Shown: positions 42,311-51,860 of the stretch, piece by piece
Numbering within the stretch: position 1 is the stretch's first letter
Layout: every line of letters begins with the position of its first letter
Source of the DNA: Myxococcales bacterium
Lineage (GTDB): Bacteria > Myxococcota > Myxococcia > Myxococcales > Myxococcaceae
Assembly (NCBI GenBank): GCA_030681895.1
Contig: JAUXRI010000037.1
Span: 1-64,000 of the forward strand
Reading direction: 5' to 3'
DNA length: 64,000 nucleotides
Made by a program: the position numbers and the translations under genes
The notes under the pieces: generated by a model
Seen by the model: the letters and a program-made list of their open reading frames with translations, nothing else
Database searches by the model: none
Told to the model about the DNA's origin: nothing

Positions 42311-42580
42311 ATGTCGACGGCGGCGAGCCTGAGCCTCGTGGTGTACCGCAAGCCCGGGTGCTCGCTGTGCGACGAAGCTGATGAGGTGCTCCACGACGCG
42401 CGCGAGAAGTGGCGCTACACGCTGGAAGCGCGGAACATCCTCGAGCGAGACGACTGGTTCTCGAAGTACCGCTACCGGGTGCCGGTGGTGGTGGTGAATG
42501 GAATCGAGCGCCTCGAGCTGAGGTTCTCGGCAGACGAGTTGGACGCGGCGCTGACCGCCGCACAGGAGTCGCATTCGTGA
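42311..42580 (+). CDS. Glutaredoxin-family protein
   Basis: This 89-residue thioredoxin-fold protein has the redox motif C17-SL-C20 in KPGCSLCDEADEVL and cis-Pro VPVVVVNG. It resembles the DUF836 glutaredoxin-like group. The GTGA overlap (42577-42580) couples it to the aminotransferase gene, suggesting linked expression. Confidence 0.85.
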   Translation: MSTAASLSLVVYRKPGCSLCDEADEVLHDAREKWRYTLEARNILERDDWFSKYRYRVPVVVVNGIERLELRFSADELDAALTAAQESHS

Positions 42581-43854
42581 GTGTCGTCGACGATCCCCCC
42601 ATCACTGCCTTCCGCCAGGTGCCGCGCACCGGCGTCATCTTCGTCACCACCGAAGCGCAGCGTCTCGGCTTCAGCCCGAAGCACCCCGACTGGTGCAACC
42701 TGGGCCAGGGGCAGCCTGAGACGGGCGACCTGCCGGGCGCTCCGCCGCGCGTGCACACGATTCCGGTCGACGTCGACGATCAGGAGTACGCGCCGGTGCA
42801 GGGCCTGTTCGAGCTGCGCGAGGCCGTCGCGAAGCTCTACAACCGGCTCTACCGCAAGGGGAAGAAGTCGCAGTACGGGCCTGAGAACGTGAGCATCTCG
42901 GGTGGCGGTCGCACCTCACTCACGCGCGCCGCGGCGGCCCTGGGGCACATCAACCTCGGCCACTTCCTGCCGGACTACACCGCGTACGAAGAGCTCCTCG
43001 ACATCTTCAAGGCGTTCACGCCCATCCCCATCCTCCTCGAGGGCGATCGTGGTTACGCGTTCTCGGCCGACGATCTGCGCCGCGAGGTGCTGGGTCGCGG
43101 GCTGTCGGCGGTGCTGCTGTCGAACCCCTGCAACCCGACCGGCAAGGTGGTGCAGGGCAAAGAGCTCGAGAAGTGGGTCGAGGTCTCGCGCGAGCTCGAC
43201 TGCACCCTGCTGATGGACGAGTTCTATTCGCACTACATCTGGAACAGCCCGCCGGGCGTGCTGCCGGTCGAGAGCGCCGCGCGGTACGTCGAAGACGTCA
43301 ATCGTGATCCCATCGTCTTGTTCGACGGGCTCACCAAGAACTGGCGCTACCCGGGCTGGCGCGTGACGTGGACGATCGGGCCTCGGCAGGTGATCGACGC
43401 GGTCGCCTCGGCGGGCAGCTTCCTCGACGGCGGCGGCAACAAGCCGGTGCAGCGCGCGGCGATTCCTCTGCTCGACGAGGCCTTCGTGGTGCAGGAGACG
43501 ATGGCGCTCCACAAGGCGTTCCTCGAGAAGCGCGATCGGTTGTTGTCGGGCCTGCTGCGCCTGGGCATTCGCGCCGATCGTTCTCCCGACGGCACGTTCT
43601 ACGTCTGGGGCAACGTCGCGCAGCTGCCCGCGCCGCTCAACGACGGCATGGGCTTCTTCCGCGCCGCTCTCGAGAAGAAGGTCATCACGGTGCCGGGAGA
43701 GTTCTTCGACGTGAACCCCGGCAAACGCCGCGCCGCCCGCGCCAGCCGCTTCCGCCAGTACGTGCGCTTCAGCTTCGGCCCGTCGATGGCCACGCTCGAG
43801 ACGGCGCTCGGTCGATTGGAGCAGCTGGTGACCGACGCGATGAAGGCGGCCTGA
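42577..43854 (+). CDS. Class I/II PLP-dependent aminotransferase
   Basis: This 425-residue fold-type I enzyme has LGQGQPETG, SGGGRTSLTRAAAAL, the LSNPCNPTGKVV block, the cofactor Asp in LLMDEFYSHY and Schiff-base Lys254 in FDGLTKNWRYPGWRVTW, and C-terminal RFSFGPS with the substrate-binding Arg. It probably transaminates an amino acid. GTG 42577 overlaps the glutaredoxin stop. Confidence 0.9.
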   Translation: MSVVDDPPITAFRQVPRTGVIFVTTEAQRLGFSPKHPDWCNLGQGQPETGDLPGAPPRVHTIPVDVDDQEYAPVQGLFELREAVAKLYNRLYRKGKKSQYGPENVSISGGGRTSLTRAAAALGHINLGHFLPDYTAYEELLDIFKAFTPIPILLEGDRGYAFSADDLRREVLGRGLSAVLLSNPCNPTGKVVQGKELEKWVEVSRELDCTLLMDEFYSHYIWNSPPGVLPVESAARYVEDVNRDPIVLFDGLTKNWRYPGWRVTWTIGPRQVIDAVASAGSFLDGGGNKPVQRAAIPLLDEAFVVQETMALHKAFLEKRDRLLSGLLRLGIRADRSPDGTFYVWGNVAQLPAPLNDGMGFFRAALEKKVITVPGEFFDVNPGKRRAARASRFRQYVRFSFGPSMATLETALGRLEQLVTDAMKAA

Positions 43855-43867
43855 TACCGTCAGCTCC

Positions 43868-44590
43868 GTGCAGGCCTGTCCTTTCTGCGGCACCACGGTG
43901 AGCCTCTCGGACGAGATCTGTCCGACGTGCATGGGCACCTTGCCGACGGCGCCGCCGAAACCCAGAGCCCGGACGACGACGAGCGCGCTGCTGTCGACGC
44001 CCCCGAAGAAGAAGGTCGACTTCTCCGATCAGTCGACCGACGCCCAGGCGCCGGTGCTGCAGTCGCTGGTGATGACGCCCGACGAGGCGGTGCACTGCTC
44101 CATCCACCCGCGGGCCACCGCGAGAGGGCAGTGCTCGGTCTGCCATGAGCCGGCGTGCGAGATCTGCCTGTCACACCGGGGCGTGTGCCCGTCGTGCCGG
44201 CGCCAGCGTGCGCCTGCGCAGATCGTCGAGCTGTCTCGCGACATCGGCGTCTTCACCCTGCTGGCGGGGCTGAGCCTGTTTGGCTCCGCGGCCTGGCAGG
44301 TGCTCGACACCACGGTGCTCGACACCGACCCTCGTCGCACTGCGGTCGCCGTCTTGCTGGGCGCGCTGCACCTGCTGTTCGGCCCGGTCGTCTGGAGCCG
44401 CCGTCACTTCGGGCTCGCGATCGCCTGTACGGGCGTGGTGCTGATGGGCGTGACGGTGCCGATCCTCGGCGGTGAGCCCTGGTGGATGGCGCTGGTGCGG
44501 TTGGGGCTGGCGATGCTGCTGGCGTGGCGCTCGCTCGGCATCAAGCGGCAGCTCGACGAGCTCTACCTGGCGCTCGATCGGGCCGAGTAG
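43868..44590 (+). CDS. Zinc-ribbon membrane protein of unknown function
   Basis: This 240-residue protein begins with a zinc ribbon (CPFCG and CPTC in residues 4-20), then a Pro/Lys linker, a B-box-like Cys/His cluster (CSIHPRATARGQCSVCHEPACEIC, then CPSCRRQ), and four transmembrane helices. This overall plan matches the DUF4328-type protein at 21731-22474. Function unknown. GTG 43868 lies 13 bases after the aminotransferase gene, and the stop is three bases from the convergent CheB gene. Confidence 0.75.
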   Translation: MQACPFCGTTVSLSDEICPTCMGTLPTAPPKPRARTTTSALLSTPPKKKVDFSDQSTDAQAPVLQSLVMTPDEAVHCSIHPRATARGQCSVCHEPACEICLSHRGVCPSCRRQRAPAQIVELSRDIGVFTLLAGLSLFGSAAWQVLDTTVLDTDPRRTAVAVLLGALHLLFGPVVWSRRHFGLAIACTGVVLMGVTVPILGGEPWWMALVRLGLAMLLAWRSLGIKRQLDELYLALDRAE

Positions 44591-44593
44591 GGG

Positions 44594-46018
44594 CTACTTC
44601 GACGCGGGGCCGCCGATGAGGCCCTTGATGACGTCGATGGTCGCGGCGTCGCCCTTGTGCACGAAGCCCAGCACGCCGCACTCGGTGGCCCGCGTCTTCA
44701 GCTTGTCGCCGGTCAGCTTCGAGTGGAGCACCAGCGGAACGTGGCCCAGACCGTTCTTGCGCAGCGCCTCGACGATGAAATGACCCGAGATCGAGATGAG
44801 CTCGCTCTCGAGCAGAATGAGATCGGCCGGCACCCGGCGCAGCGTGGCCGCGACCAGCATCGGGTTGTCCAGTACGTGGGCCTCGTAGCCGGCGCGCTCG
44901 AGCTGCTGCCGCGTGAACTCGAGCGAGGCGTGATCGTCGTCGACGACCAGCACGCGCCGCTTCCGGCTGGCCACCATCGGCGGAGCGGCCGTCACGCCCT
45001 GGCAGACCTCCGAGGTCCACGCGGCGAGCTTCTCGACCGACAACGCGACGTCGGTCGCGCCCACCTCGAGCGCGGCGCGCGGCATGCCCCAGACGATGCA
45101 GCTCTGCCGGTCCTGCACGGCCGTGCGCGCGCCCATACGCCGCATGCGCAAGAGCCCCTGCGCGCCGTCGTCGCCCATGCCGGTGAGCAACACGCCGACG
45201 CCGCGGCCCTTGAGCGCGGTGGCCATCGAGAAGAACAGGCTGTCGACCGAAGGAGAGATGAGCTGGCCCGGCGGCGGGTTGAGCAGCTTCACGGTCAGGT
45301 TCTCGCGAACGAAGAGCTCCTGGCGGGGCGGGGCGACGCAGATGGTGCCGGGCACCAGCGGCATGTCGACGGTGCCGGCGATGACGCGCCGCCGCGTGGA
45401 GTCGGCGAGGAAGCGCACGAAGCTCTCGAAGAAGTCCTCGGCCATGTGCTGCACGACGACGATGGGCAGCGGGAAGTCTGCGGGCAGCTCGCTGAAGAAC
45501 TTCGAGAGCGCGCGTGGGCCACCGGTCGAGGCGCCGACACCCAGCAGCTGCGGCGTCTCTTTGGTGATCGGAATCGACGGCGTCGAGCCCTGCTGCGCCG
45601 GCGTGTCGGCGGTGAGGCCTTCTTCGCCGAGGCGTCGAATGCGCTCGGCGAAGCGCCGCACGTCGTCTGGCCCCTGACCGAACACCGACGACTTCGGCAC
45701 CAGCTCGAGCGCGCCGCGGCTCAGGGCTTCGTAGTTGTAGTCGACGACGCCGACCGAGCTGCGCTCGCTGATCACCACGATCGGCGTGGGCCGATCTCGC
45801 ATGATGACCTCGATCGCCTTGAGGCCGCCCATGCCTGGCATCTGCAGATCCATCGTCACCAGATCGGGCGCCAGCGCGCGCACCAGCTCGATCGATTCCT
45901 CACCCGTCTTCGCTTCACCGACCACCTTGAGGCGTGGGTCGAGCTCGAGCGTGCGCCGCAACGTCTCGCGCGTCAGCGCAGAGTCATCGACGACGAGGAT
46001 TCGAATCGGTGCAACCAT
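44594..46018 (-). CDS. cheB: Chemotaxis-type protein-glutamate methylesterase CheB with an extra C-terminal receiver domain
   Basis: This 474-residue protein has an N-terminal receiver (about 1-125) with phosphoacceptor D57 (VTMDLQMPGMGG), and a CheB methylesterase domain with Ser164 (GASTGG), His191 (VVQHMAEDF) and Asp284 (TGMGDDGAQG). A third domain (about 354-474) is a second receiver (RRVLVVDDDHASLEF), in which Glu404 (LILLESEL) stands at the phosphoacceptor position. CheB removes methyl groups from chemoreceptors, and the added receiver may be a constitutive or docking module. No CheR or receptor gene is in the window. Confidence 0.9.
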   Translation of the reverse strand: MVAPIRILVVDDSALTRETLRRTLELDPRLKVVGEAKTGEESIELVRALAPDLVTMDLQMPGMGGLKAIEVIMRDRPTPIVVISERSSVGVVDYNYEALSRGALELVPKSSVFGQGPDDVRRFAERIRRLGEEGLTADTPAQQGSTPSIPITKETPQLLGVGASTGGPRALSKFFSELPADFPLPIVVVQHMAEDFFESFVRFLADSTRRRVIAGTVDMPLVPGTICVAPPRQELFVRENLTVKLLNPPPGQLISPSVDSLFFSMATALKGRGVGVLLTGMGDDGAQGLLRMRRMGARTAVQDRQSCIVWGMPRAALEVGATDVALSVEKLAAWTSEVCQGVTAAPPMVASRKRRVLVVDDDHASLEFTRQQLERAGYEAHVLDNPMLVAATLRRVPADLILLESELISISGHFIVEALRKNGLGHVPLVLHSKLTGDKLKTRATECGVLGFVHKGDAATIDVIKGLIGGPASK

Positions 46019-46029
46019 GAGTCCTGTCG

Positions 46030-47994
46030 TCAGTTCCGCATGCAGGTGATGTAGGGCCCGTCGAGGGTGACGTCGGGAGAGATCAGCGTCTGGGTGAGGG
46101 TACAACTTCCCCCTTGCGGCGTATCGATTCGAATCCGGCCGCGGCTCCCTCCACCGCCACCACCAGCAGGGTTGTTGCCGCCCCCAGTGGTTCCCGCGGT
46201 GCCGCCGTCGGGGAGCGAGGTGCCCGCGCCCCCGTGCCCGCCGTTGCCTCCGCAGCAGTTTCCGCCCGAGCCTCCAGCCGCGACGGCCGTGCTCCGGAGC
46301 GCGCCGTCAGCGCCGCGGTTGCCGGGCGCGTTCATGCTGCCCTGACGCGTGCCGCCTTCGCCGCCCCCGCCGCCGTTGGCCGTGAGGAACGCGTTGAGGC
46401 CGATCACGGTGAAGGCTTGAAGCAGAATCGCGCCGCCTGAACCGCCGCCGCCGCCCGCCGTGGCCGCGGTGCCCGCCGTGAGGCCGCCGGGGCCACCGAG
46501 GCCTGGCGCGGTGATGCCTCCGTCGAGCAGGCGCAGGGTGCCGCGCACCGTCAGCTGGAGCCCTCCGCCACCGACGCCAGCGTCGACGCCCATGAACCCG
46601 AGCCCGGCGCTGCAGCCGCCGCGCAGGGGCCGCACGGTCTCGGTGCCGTTGGAAGCGCCGCCGTTCGGGGTCACGCTTCTGCCGCCGCTGCCGCCCTGGT
46701 CGAGGAAGCCGCCCCCTCCGCCGCCTTCGGTCGTGCCACCGGTGCCGCCCACTCCGCACAGGGACGAGTCCGCGCCCGCGCCGGGGAAGAGGCGGTTGAT
46801 GGGCCGCAGGTTGATGATCCCCTCGAGGTCGGCGTCACCGTGCACCAGCATCGCGACCGGGCGGCGGCCCACGAAGCGCAGCGTGACGTTCGGTTCGATG
46901 CGGAGCCGGGTGCCGGAGAACACGATCACCTCGGGCCCGCTCACCTGCTGCGAGAGCGCGGTCGGTTGAAGCTGGGCTGGCCACGGGCACGTCGCTCCGC
47001 CCGCCGGAGGGATGAAGGCCGCGCCCGCGTCGCCGGGGCTCGTGTCCCACGCGTACGTGCACGCGCCGCCATCGTTGACGAAGGTGAGGGGCCTCGTGGG
47101 CCAGGGCAGCCGCGCCGCCTGCACGTTTTCGGCGCGAAGGAACGGCTGACACTCTCCGTTGGCGTAGCAGACGTTCAGGCCACCGCAGCTGGTCGTCACG
47201 AGCGTCGGGTCGACCTCGAAGGCGCAGCCACCATCGCTGGCGCACAGGTTGAGGCTGCGAAGGCAGGGCGGCGCGACGCAGCTCGCGTACGTGGGCAGAC
47301 AGACCCCCGCGTCGGAGCAGAGGCCGTCGCGCGTGCACGACAGGCCCGCATCGCACGGTTGTTGTGGCGCGCAGCCCGTCATCGGCACGCAGCGCCCGCC
47401 ACTGCAGAGACCGCCGTCACACGCCGTCGAGGACATTCGGTCACCTCGATCGCAGGTGCCGTTCGGAAGACAGGTGGCGAACTGGCACTCCTGGGTCGTC
47501 GAGCAGTTCGTCAGATCGCAGACGCCAGCGTCGATGGGCCCGGCGTCGGGTTCACCAGCATCGGGTTCGCCAGCGTCGGGAGTGCCTGCGTCGACGCCCG
47601 CGTCCATCGGCACGCCGCCGTCTCTCGCCTGTCGCGGAAACCGGAACTCCAGCGGCGTCTCGAAGGGCGGGGGCCCGAGCTCGGCTTCCTGCGCTGGAAG
47701 GGTGATGAACGGCAGCCCCGTGCAGCCAGGCGTGGCGTAGCCCTTCACGGTGATGCGAAGGCGGCCGGTCAGGCTGGTTGTCTCGGCGATGCCGACGTGC
47801 AGCACGGGGCGGTCGGCGACGTCGGTCTGGCCGGTGAGCACCGTGTTGGTGTCGAGCGCCTGCGCGACGACCTCGACGCAGGCGACGTTCGAGCCTTCGT
47901 CGACCGTCACCACCACGCGCATGCCGCCGAGGAGCTCGGGTGGTTTGCAGGCGCCGACCAGCAACACGGCGACGAGCAGGGCAGGGCGACGCAT
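46030..47994 (-). CDS. Large Gly-rich, Cys-rich lipoprotein with PDAG spacer
   Basis: This 654-residue lipoprotein has lipobox VGAC, an N-terminal domain (24-110), a run of DAG/PDAG repeats (about residues 125-155), an EGF-like Cys-rich region (about 160-280), and a C-terminal part with dense Gly/Gly-Gly motifs (about 400-620) that resemble right-handed beta-helix/pectate-lyase-like surface structure. It ends with a disulfide-capable CTLTQTL. I do not recognise a single family; it fits the class of myxobacterial surface proteins. It starts 112 bases from the divergent gene at 48107 and ends 12 bases from the CheB start. Confidence 0.72.
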   Translation of the reverse strand: MRRPALLVAVLLVGACKPPELLGGMRVVVTVDEGSNVACVEVVAQALDTNTVLTGQTDVADRPVLHVGIAETTSLTGRLRITVKGYATPGCTGLPFITLPAQEAELGPPPFETPLEFRFPRQARDGGVPMDAGVDAGTPDAGEPDAGEPDAGPIDAGVCDLTNCSTTQECQFATCLPNGTCDRGDRMSSTACDGGLCSGGRCVPMTGCAPQQPCDAGLSCTRDGLCSDAGVCLPTYASCVAPPCLRSLNLCASDGGCAFEVDPTLVTTSCGGLNVCYANGECQPFLRAENVQAARLPWPTRPLTFVNDGGACTYAWDTSPGDAGAAFIPPAGGATCPWPAQLQPTALSQQVSGPEVIVFSGTRLRIEPNVTLRFVGRRPVAMLVHGDADLEGIINLRPINRLFPGAGADSSLCGVGGTGGTTEGGGGGGFLDQGGSGGRSVTPNGGASNGTETVRPLRGGCSAGLGFMGVDAGVGGGGLQLTVRGTLRLLDGGITAPGLGGPGGLTAGTAATAGGGGGSGGAILLQAFTVIGLNAFLTANGGGGGEGGTRQGSMNAPGNRGADGALRSTAVAAGGSGGNCCGGNGGHGGAGTSLPDGGTAGTTGGGNNPAGGGGGGSRGRIRIDTPQGGSCTLTQTLISPDVTLDGPYITCMRN

Positions 47995-48106
47995 CCGATC
48001 GCGCAGACTAGCTGCGTCTCATCGAGACCGCGAACGACTGCTACAGGCGTGCAGCAGCAGAGTGGGAAAATTCCCCTGTCAGCCCGAGCCCGTAAGGTGG
48101 CTGGCA

Positions 48107-48439
48107 ATGAAGAAGGACGATCGACAGCTCCAGTTGCCGCTGCACGCCGCACCGAAGCTCCGGGTCATCAACGGGCTGGGCCAGAAGCAGGAAGAGCCGC
48201 TCGCCGATCGTGACGCCGTCGCGCGGGTGTTGATCGAAGCGGGCGCCGACATGCTCCTGCGCCGCATCAGCCCGGAGCGCGCCGAGGCCATCGAGAAAGA
48301 GGTCGACGAGATCCTCTCGCTGTTCGATCGCGTCGACAAGAACCCGATTCTGATGCCGGTGCTCAAGCGCAAGCTCGACGAGCTCGAGGGCCTGGTGCGC
48401 GAGACCCGGGAGAAGCGCCAGCAACGCCGTCGCCGCTGA
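48107..48439 (+). CDS. Small charged protein of unknown function
   Basis: This 110-residue soluble protein is strongly charged and helical, with a C-terminal run of basic residues (RETREKRQQRRRR). Its core (AEAIEKEVDEILSLFDRVDKNP) is predicted coiled coil. AAGGTGG six bases before ATG 48107 is a good ribosome binding site. Lacking homology to a known domain, it precedes the kinase gene by 77 bases and may be in the same transcript. Confidence 0.7.
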   Translation: MKKDDRQLQLPLHAAPKLRVINGLGQKQEEPLADRDAVARVLIEAGADMLLRRISPERAEAIEKEVDEILSLFDRVDKNPILMPVLKRKLDELEGLVRETREKRQQRRRR

Positions 48440-48516
48440 AGGGAACTTTTCCCATCGCTCGTTTGATCAGCCAGAGCATGGGGCCTACCATCGAGGTTTG
48501 CTGAAGGAAGACCTGC

Positions 48517-50556
48517 GTGTCCCTCGAGACCTACGGCCGCTACCAGCTGCTGAAGAAGCTCGCCACCGGTGGCATGGCCCAGATCTATCTGGCGCGTCAG
48601 CTGGGCGTGCAGGGGTTCGAGAAGCTGTTGGTGGTGAAGCGAATTCTGCCCCACCTCGCTGAGAACGAAGACTTCATCACCATGTTCCTCGACGAGGCCC
48701 GCATCGCGGCGCGCCTCAACCACCCGAACGTGGTGCAGATCTTCGACCTCGGGCAGCAGGACGACACGTTCTACATCGCCATGGAGTACATCCACGGCGA
48801 GGACGTTCGCAAAGTCTGGAAGCAGGCGGAGCGGCAGGGCACGGCGATTCCGATTCCGCTGATCTGCCGCATCATCATCGAGTCGTGCTCGGGCCTCGAC
48901 TACGCGCACAAGAAGGCCGACCCGGGTGGGCGGCCGCTGAACATCGTCCACCGCGACATCTCTCCGCAGAACATCCTCGTGTCGTTCGAGGGCGGCGTGA
49001 AGGTGGTGGACTTCGGCATCGCCAAGGCGGCCGATCAGGCGACCGTCACCAAGTCAGGCGTGCTCAAGGGCAAGTACTCGTACATGTCGCCCGAGCAGGC
49101 CCAGGGCAAGCCGGTCGACGCCCGCACCGACGTCTTCGCGCTCGGCGTGGTGCTGTACGAGCTGCTCACCGGCGCCCGGCTCTTCAAGCGTGCGAACGAC
49201 ATTCAGACGCTCAACGCCGTGACCGAGTGCAAGATCGAGCCGCCCTCGAACGTCGACGCGCGGCTGCCGAAGGATCTCGACCCGATCGTGATGCGGGCGC
49301 TCGCGAAGAACCGCGAAGATCGCTACCCCGACGCGCGCGAGATGCAGCAGGCGCTCGAAGACTGGGTGCTGAAGAACAAGCTGCCCTCGGGCTCGGTGCA
49401 CCTCGCGGCCTTCATGCAGGACATCTACGCCGAACGCCTGGCGCGTGAAGCGGAAGAGGGCCGGCTCGAGTTCACCGAGTCGCAGGCAGACCAGTCGCGC
49501 AGCGAGCAGGTCGACAAGGCCACGCCCAACCGGCCGCCGAAGTCGCTCCGCACGCCGACGATCTCGAAGCAGGGGCCATCGACGAAGTCTGGGCGCAAGG
49601 AGGCGACACGGGCCGAGGCGGGGCGCTCGGGGCCGATCTCTCGCGCGAACGAGCTGCCGCTGGGCGCCGACGTCAAGCCGCCGCCGACCGAGAACAGCCT
49701 GCCCACTCAGCAAGGCGCGCCGTCGAAGGGGCCGCTGGTCGCCCTGGCGCTCGTGTTCGTGGTCGCCCTCGGGCTCGGTGGCTACGTCGCGTTTCGCCCG
49801 ACGAGATCGCACGTCGTGATCACCTCGACGCCGTCGGGCGCGTCGGTGAGGGTCGATGGGAAGGCGATCGACTGCCGCACGCCCTGCACGCTGCCGTCGT
49901 TGCCGTCGGGCGATCACGCCGTCGAGCTGACGAAGGCGGGGTACACGCCGGGCACCACGCAGATCTCGGTGCCGTCGTCGGGTGAGGCGAACTTCGAGGT
50001 GACGCTGACGAAAGAGGCCACCGTTCAGCCGGCCGTCATCGTCGAGGTCGCTCTGACGATCACCAGCGAGCCCCCGGGCGCGGCAGTGACGATCGACGGC
50101 ACGAAGCGCGGCGTCACGCCGTTGACCTTGAAGGTGCCACCGGGCGCGTCTGCGGCCGTCACGCTCGAGCTCGCGGGCCACCAGGGCGTCTCGGAGCGCG
50201 TCGAGGTGCCGAAGGATCAGGCTGAGTTCAGCAAGGCGTTCACGCTCAAGGCGGGCGAGAAGAAGGACCCGCTCGTCGTCACGAAGAAGGACCCCGTGAA
50301 GAAGGATCCGCTCGTCGTGAAAAAGGAGCCCGAGGTGCGGCCAGTCGGCTCAGGCACGGTGCGCTTCGTGGTGACGCCGTACGCGAACGTGGAGTGTCCT
50401 CCGTACAAGTTCGGCGACACGCCGTTCGGCGACAAGCAGATGGCCGCGGGTGACTACAAGTGCACGTTCACCAACGGCGAGCTGGGGAAGACGCTCACGA
50501 GGAGCGTCCACATCGATCCCGGTGAAGTGCAGAAGGTGAAAGTCACCTTCGAGTAG
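48517..50556 (+). CDS. Pkn-type Ser/Thr protein kinase with PEGA domains
   Basis: This 679-residue kinase has an N-terminal Hanks-type domain (about 8-280) with [12 protein letters not shown], catalytic loop [15 protein letters not shown] and APE-like SPEQAQG. A Ser/Thr/Pro-rich linker (290-400), one transmembrane helix (about 406-427), and two extracytoplasmic PEGA domains ([13 protein letters not shown] near 435 and [13 protein letters not shown] near 515) follow. A KDPLVV-repeat linker leads to a final beta domain. PEGA repeats bind extracytoplasmic surfaces, making this a sensor kinase. GTG 48517 is preceded by GAAGGAAG. Confidence 0.92.
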   Translation: MSLETYGRYQLLKKLATGGMAQIYLARQLGVQGFEKLLVVKRILPHLAENEDFITMFLDEARIAARLNHPNVVQIFDLGQQDDTFYIAMEYIHGEDVRKVWKQAERQGTAIPIPLICRIIIESCSGLDYAHKKADPGGRPLNIVHRDISPQNILVSFEGGVKVVDFGIAKAADQATVTKSGVLKGKYSYMSPEQAQGKPVDARTDVFALGVVLYELLTGARLFKRANDIQTLNAVTECKIEPPSNVDARLPKDLDPIVMRALAKNREDRYPDAREMQQALEDWVLKNKLPSGSVHLAAFMQDIYAERLAREAEEGRLEFTESQADQSRSEQVDKATPNRPPKSLRTPTISKQGPSTKSGRKEATRAEAGRSGPISRANELPLGADVKPPPTENSLPTQQGAPSKGPLVALALVFVVALGLGGYVAFRPTRSHVVITSTPSGASVRVDGKAIDCRTPCTLPSLPSGDHAVELTKAGYTPGTTQISVPSSGEANFEVTLTKEATVQPAVIVEVALTITSEPPGAAVTIDGTKRGVTPLTLKVPPGASAAVTLELAGHQGVSERVEVPKDQAEFSKAFTLKAGEKKDPLVVTKKDPVKKDPLVVKKEPEVRPVGSGTVRFVVTPYANVECPPYKFGDTPFGDKQMAAGDYKCTFTNGELGKTLTRSVHIDPGEVQKVKVTFE

Positions 50557-50564
50557 TCGTCGCG

Positions 50565-51677
50565 TCACTTCGCCAGGGCGTTGAGCTCACCGAGCTCCGA
50601 GGCGACGCTGCCGGGCACGTCGAGCCCGCCCCGGCTGGTGTACGCGAAATACGTGCGCTCGCTGAGCCGGTCGGCGCAGCGCCGGGCGAGGTCGGTCTTC
50701 GGGTTCTCCCGAATGCACGACTCGAGGGTGATCCACTCCAGCCGCCAGAGGAGCGGATCGGCGTTGGCGGCGCTGACGACGCCCAGCAGGTAGAGCGCCT
50801 CTCCGCGGAACGCCGCGGTCGGTTGGCGACGCAGGGCCTCTTGCAGGTAGCCCGCAGCGCGCAGGTGACTCACCAGCCTCGTGTCGTCAGGCGTGACGAA
50901 GTCCTCGACGCCCGCGAGCTCGATGAGGGCCTTTGCCTTCGAGACGAGCTGCGCCGGTGGCCGCTTCCGCGAGTCGAACTTCTCGAGCTGCCAGGACTTC
51001 GCCTCGATGAGCCAGCGCTTCATCTGGCGGGTGACGAAGCCGGGGAGCTCCTTTCGATCCTTGTGCTGCTCGAGCAACGAGATCGCGCGCTGCGGGTTGT
51101 CTTCACCTTGAATCGCGACCGACAACGCGAGCCGAATGGCCTCGGTCTGCTCGAAGGCCTCGACGTCGTTCTTGGGGGTGACGGCCAGCGCCTTGTTCCA
51201 CTCGGTGAACGCCCGGTCGAATTGACGCGTCGAAGCGAAGAACGACGCGCGCTCGAGGCCCGTCAGAATGAGCGTGTCGCTGAGCGCCGCGTCGGCGGGA
51301 AACGAGCGATCGCTCGGCTGACGAACGTGGCAGCCGAAGCACAGCGCGGTGATGGAGCGCAGCCTGGCCCGGGCCGCCTCGACGTTGCGGTTCCGGAACT
51401 CGTCTTTCGCGTGGTTGAGCTCCCTCGCGAACAAAGTGGCGACGCCCGTCGCGGGGGCCTGGTTGGTGAAGAAGTGCTCCAGAGGAGACAGCACCTCGAG
51501 CGCAGCCCGGATCTGCGCGGCGTTGGCGGGGTCGCGGAAGGCCACCGGGCTGGCGATGAGGGGCTGGAGGCCGATGACGGCGCCCAGCGAGGCCTGCATC
51601 GAGGGTCTCAACGTCGTCGTGCCCGCGTCAGGGGATGGCGCGGCGACCAGAACCAGAGCGGTGAGCAGTGCGTGCAT
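50565..51677 (-). CDS. Secreted CxxCH (heme c-like) helical protein
   Basis: This 370-residue protein has a signal peptide (HALLTALVLVAAPSP). The motif C113-F-G-C116-H117 near the end of a helical N-terminal region (30-125) matches the heme attachment site of a cytochrome c'/c556-like four-helix bundle. The remaining 240 residues are helical, TPR/alpha-solenoid-like (RQFDRAFTEWNKALAVTP, NPQRAISLLEQHKDR). It may be a monoheme electron carrier or a binding scaffold. GGGAGG six bases before ATG 51677 is a good site. It ends nine bases from the kinase stop. Confidence 0.72.
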   Translation of the reverse strand: MHALLTALVLVAAPSPDAGTTTLRPSMQASLGAVIGLQPLIASPVAFRDPANAAQIRAALEVLSPLEHFFTNQAPATGVATLFARELNHAKDEFRNRNVEAARARLRSITALCFGCHVRQPSDRSFPADAALSDTLILTGLERASFFASTRQFDRAFTEWNKALAVTPKNDVEAFEQTEAIRLALSVAIQGEDNPQRAISLLEQHKDRKELPGFVTRQMKRWLIEAKSWQLEKFDSRKRPPAQLVSKAKALIELAGVEDFVTPDDTRLVSHLRAAGYLQEALRRQPTAAFRGEALYLLGVVSAANADPLLWRLEWITLESCIRENPKTDLARRCADRLSERTYFAYTSRGGLDVPGSVASELGELNALAK

Positions 51678-51860
51678 GGTGGCCTCCCTGGTCGACAGAC
51701 TGCACCGTGCGCGCCAGTGCCACCTGCCCGCACAGGCGTGAGGCGGGGCGCATCGGCTGCGCGAGGCACGCCACCTCCGCAGGCTTCGCGCACGGCCCCG
51801 TGGCCGATTCGACCGTGCCGGGTCTTGGTCAGGTCGTCTTCACCGGCAGGGGAGCTTCAC

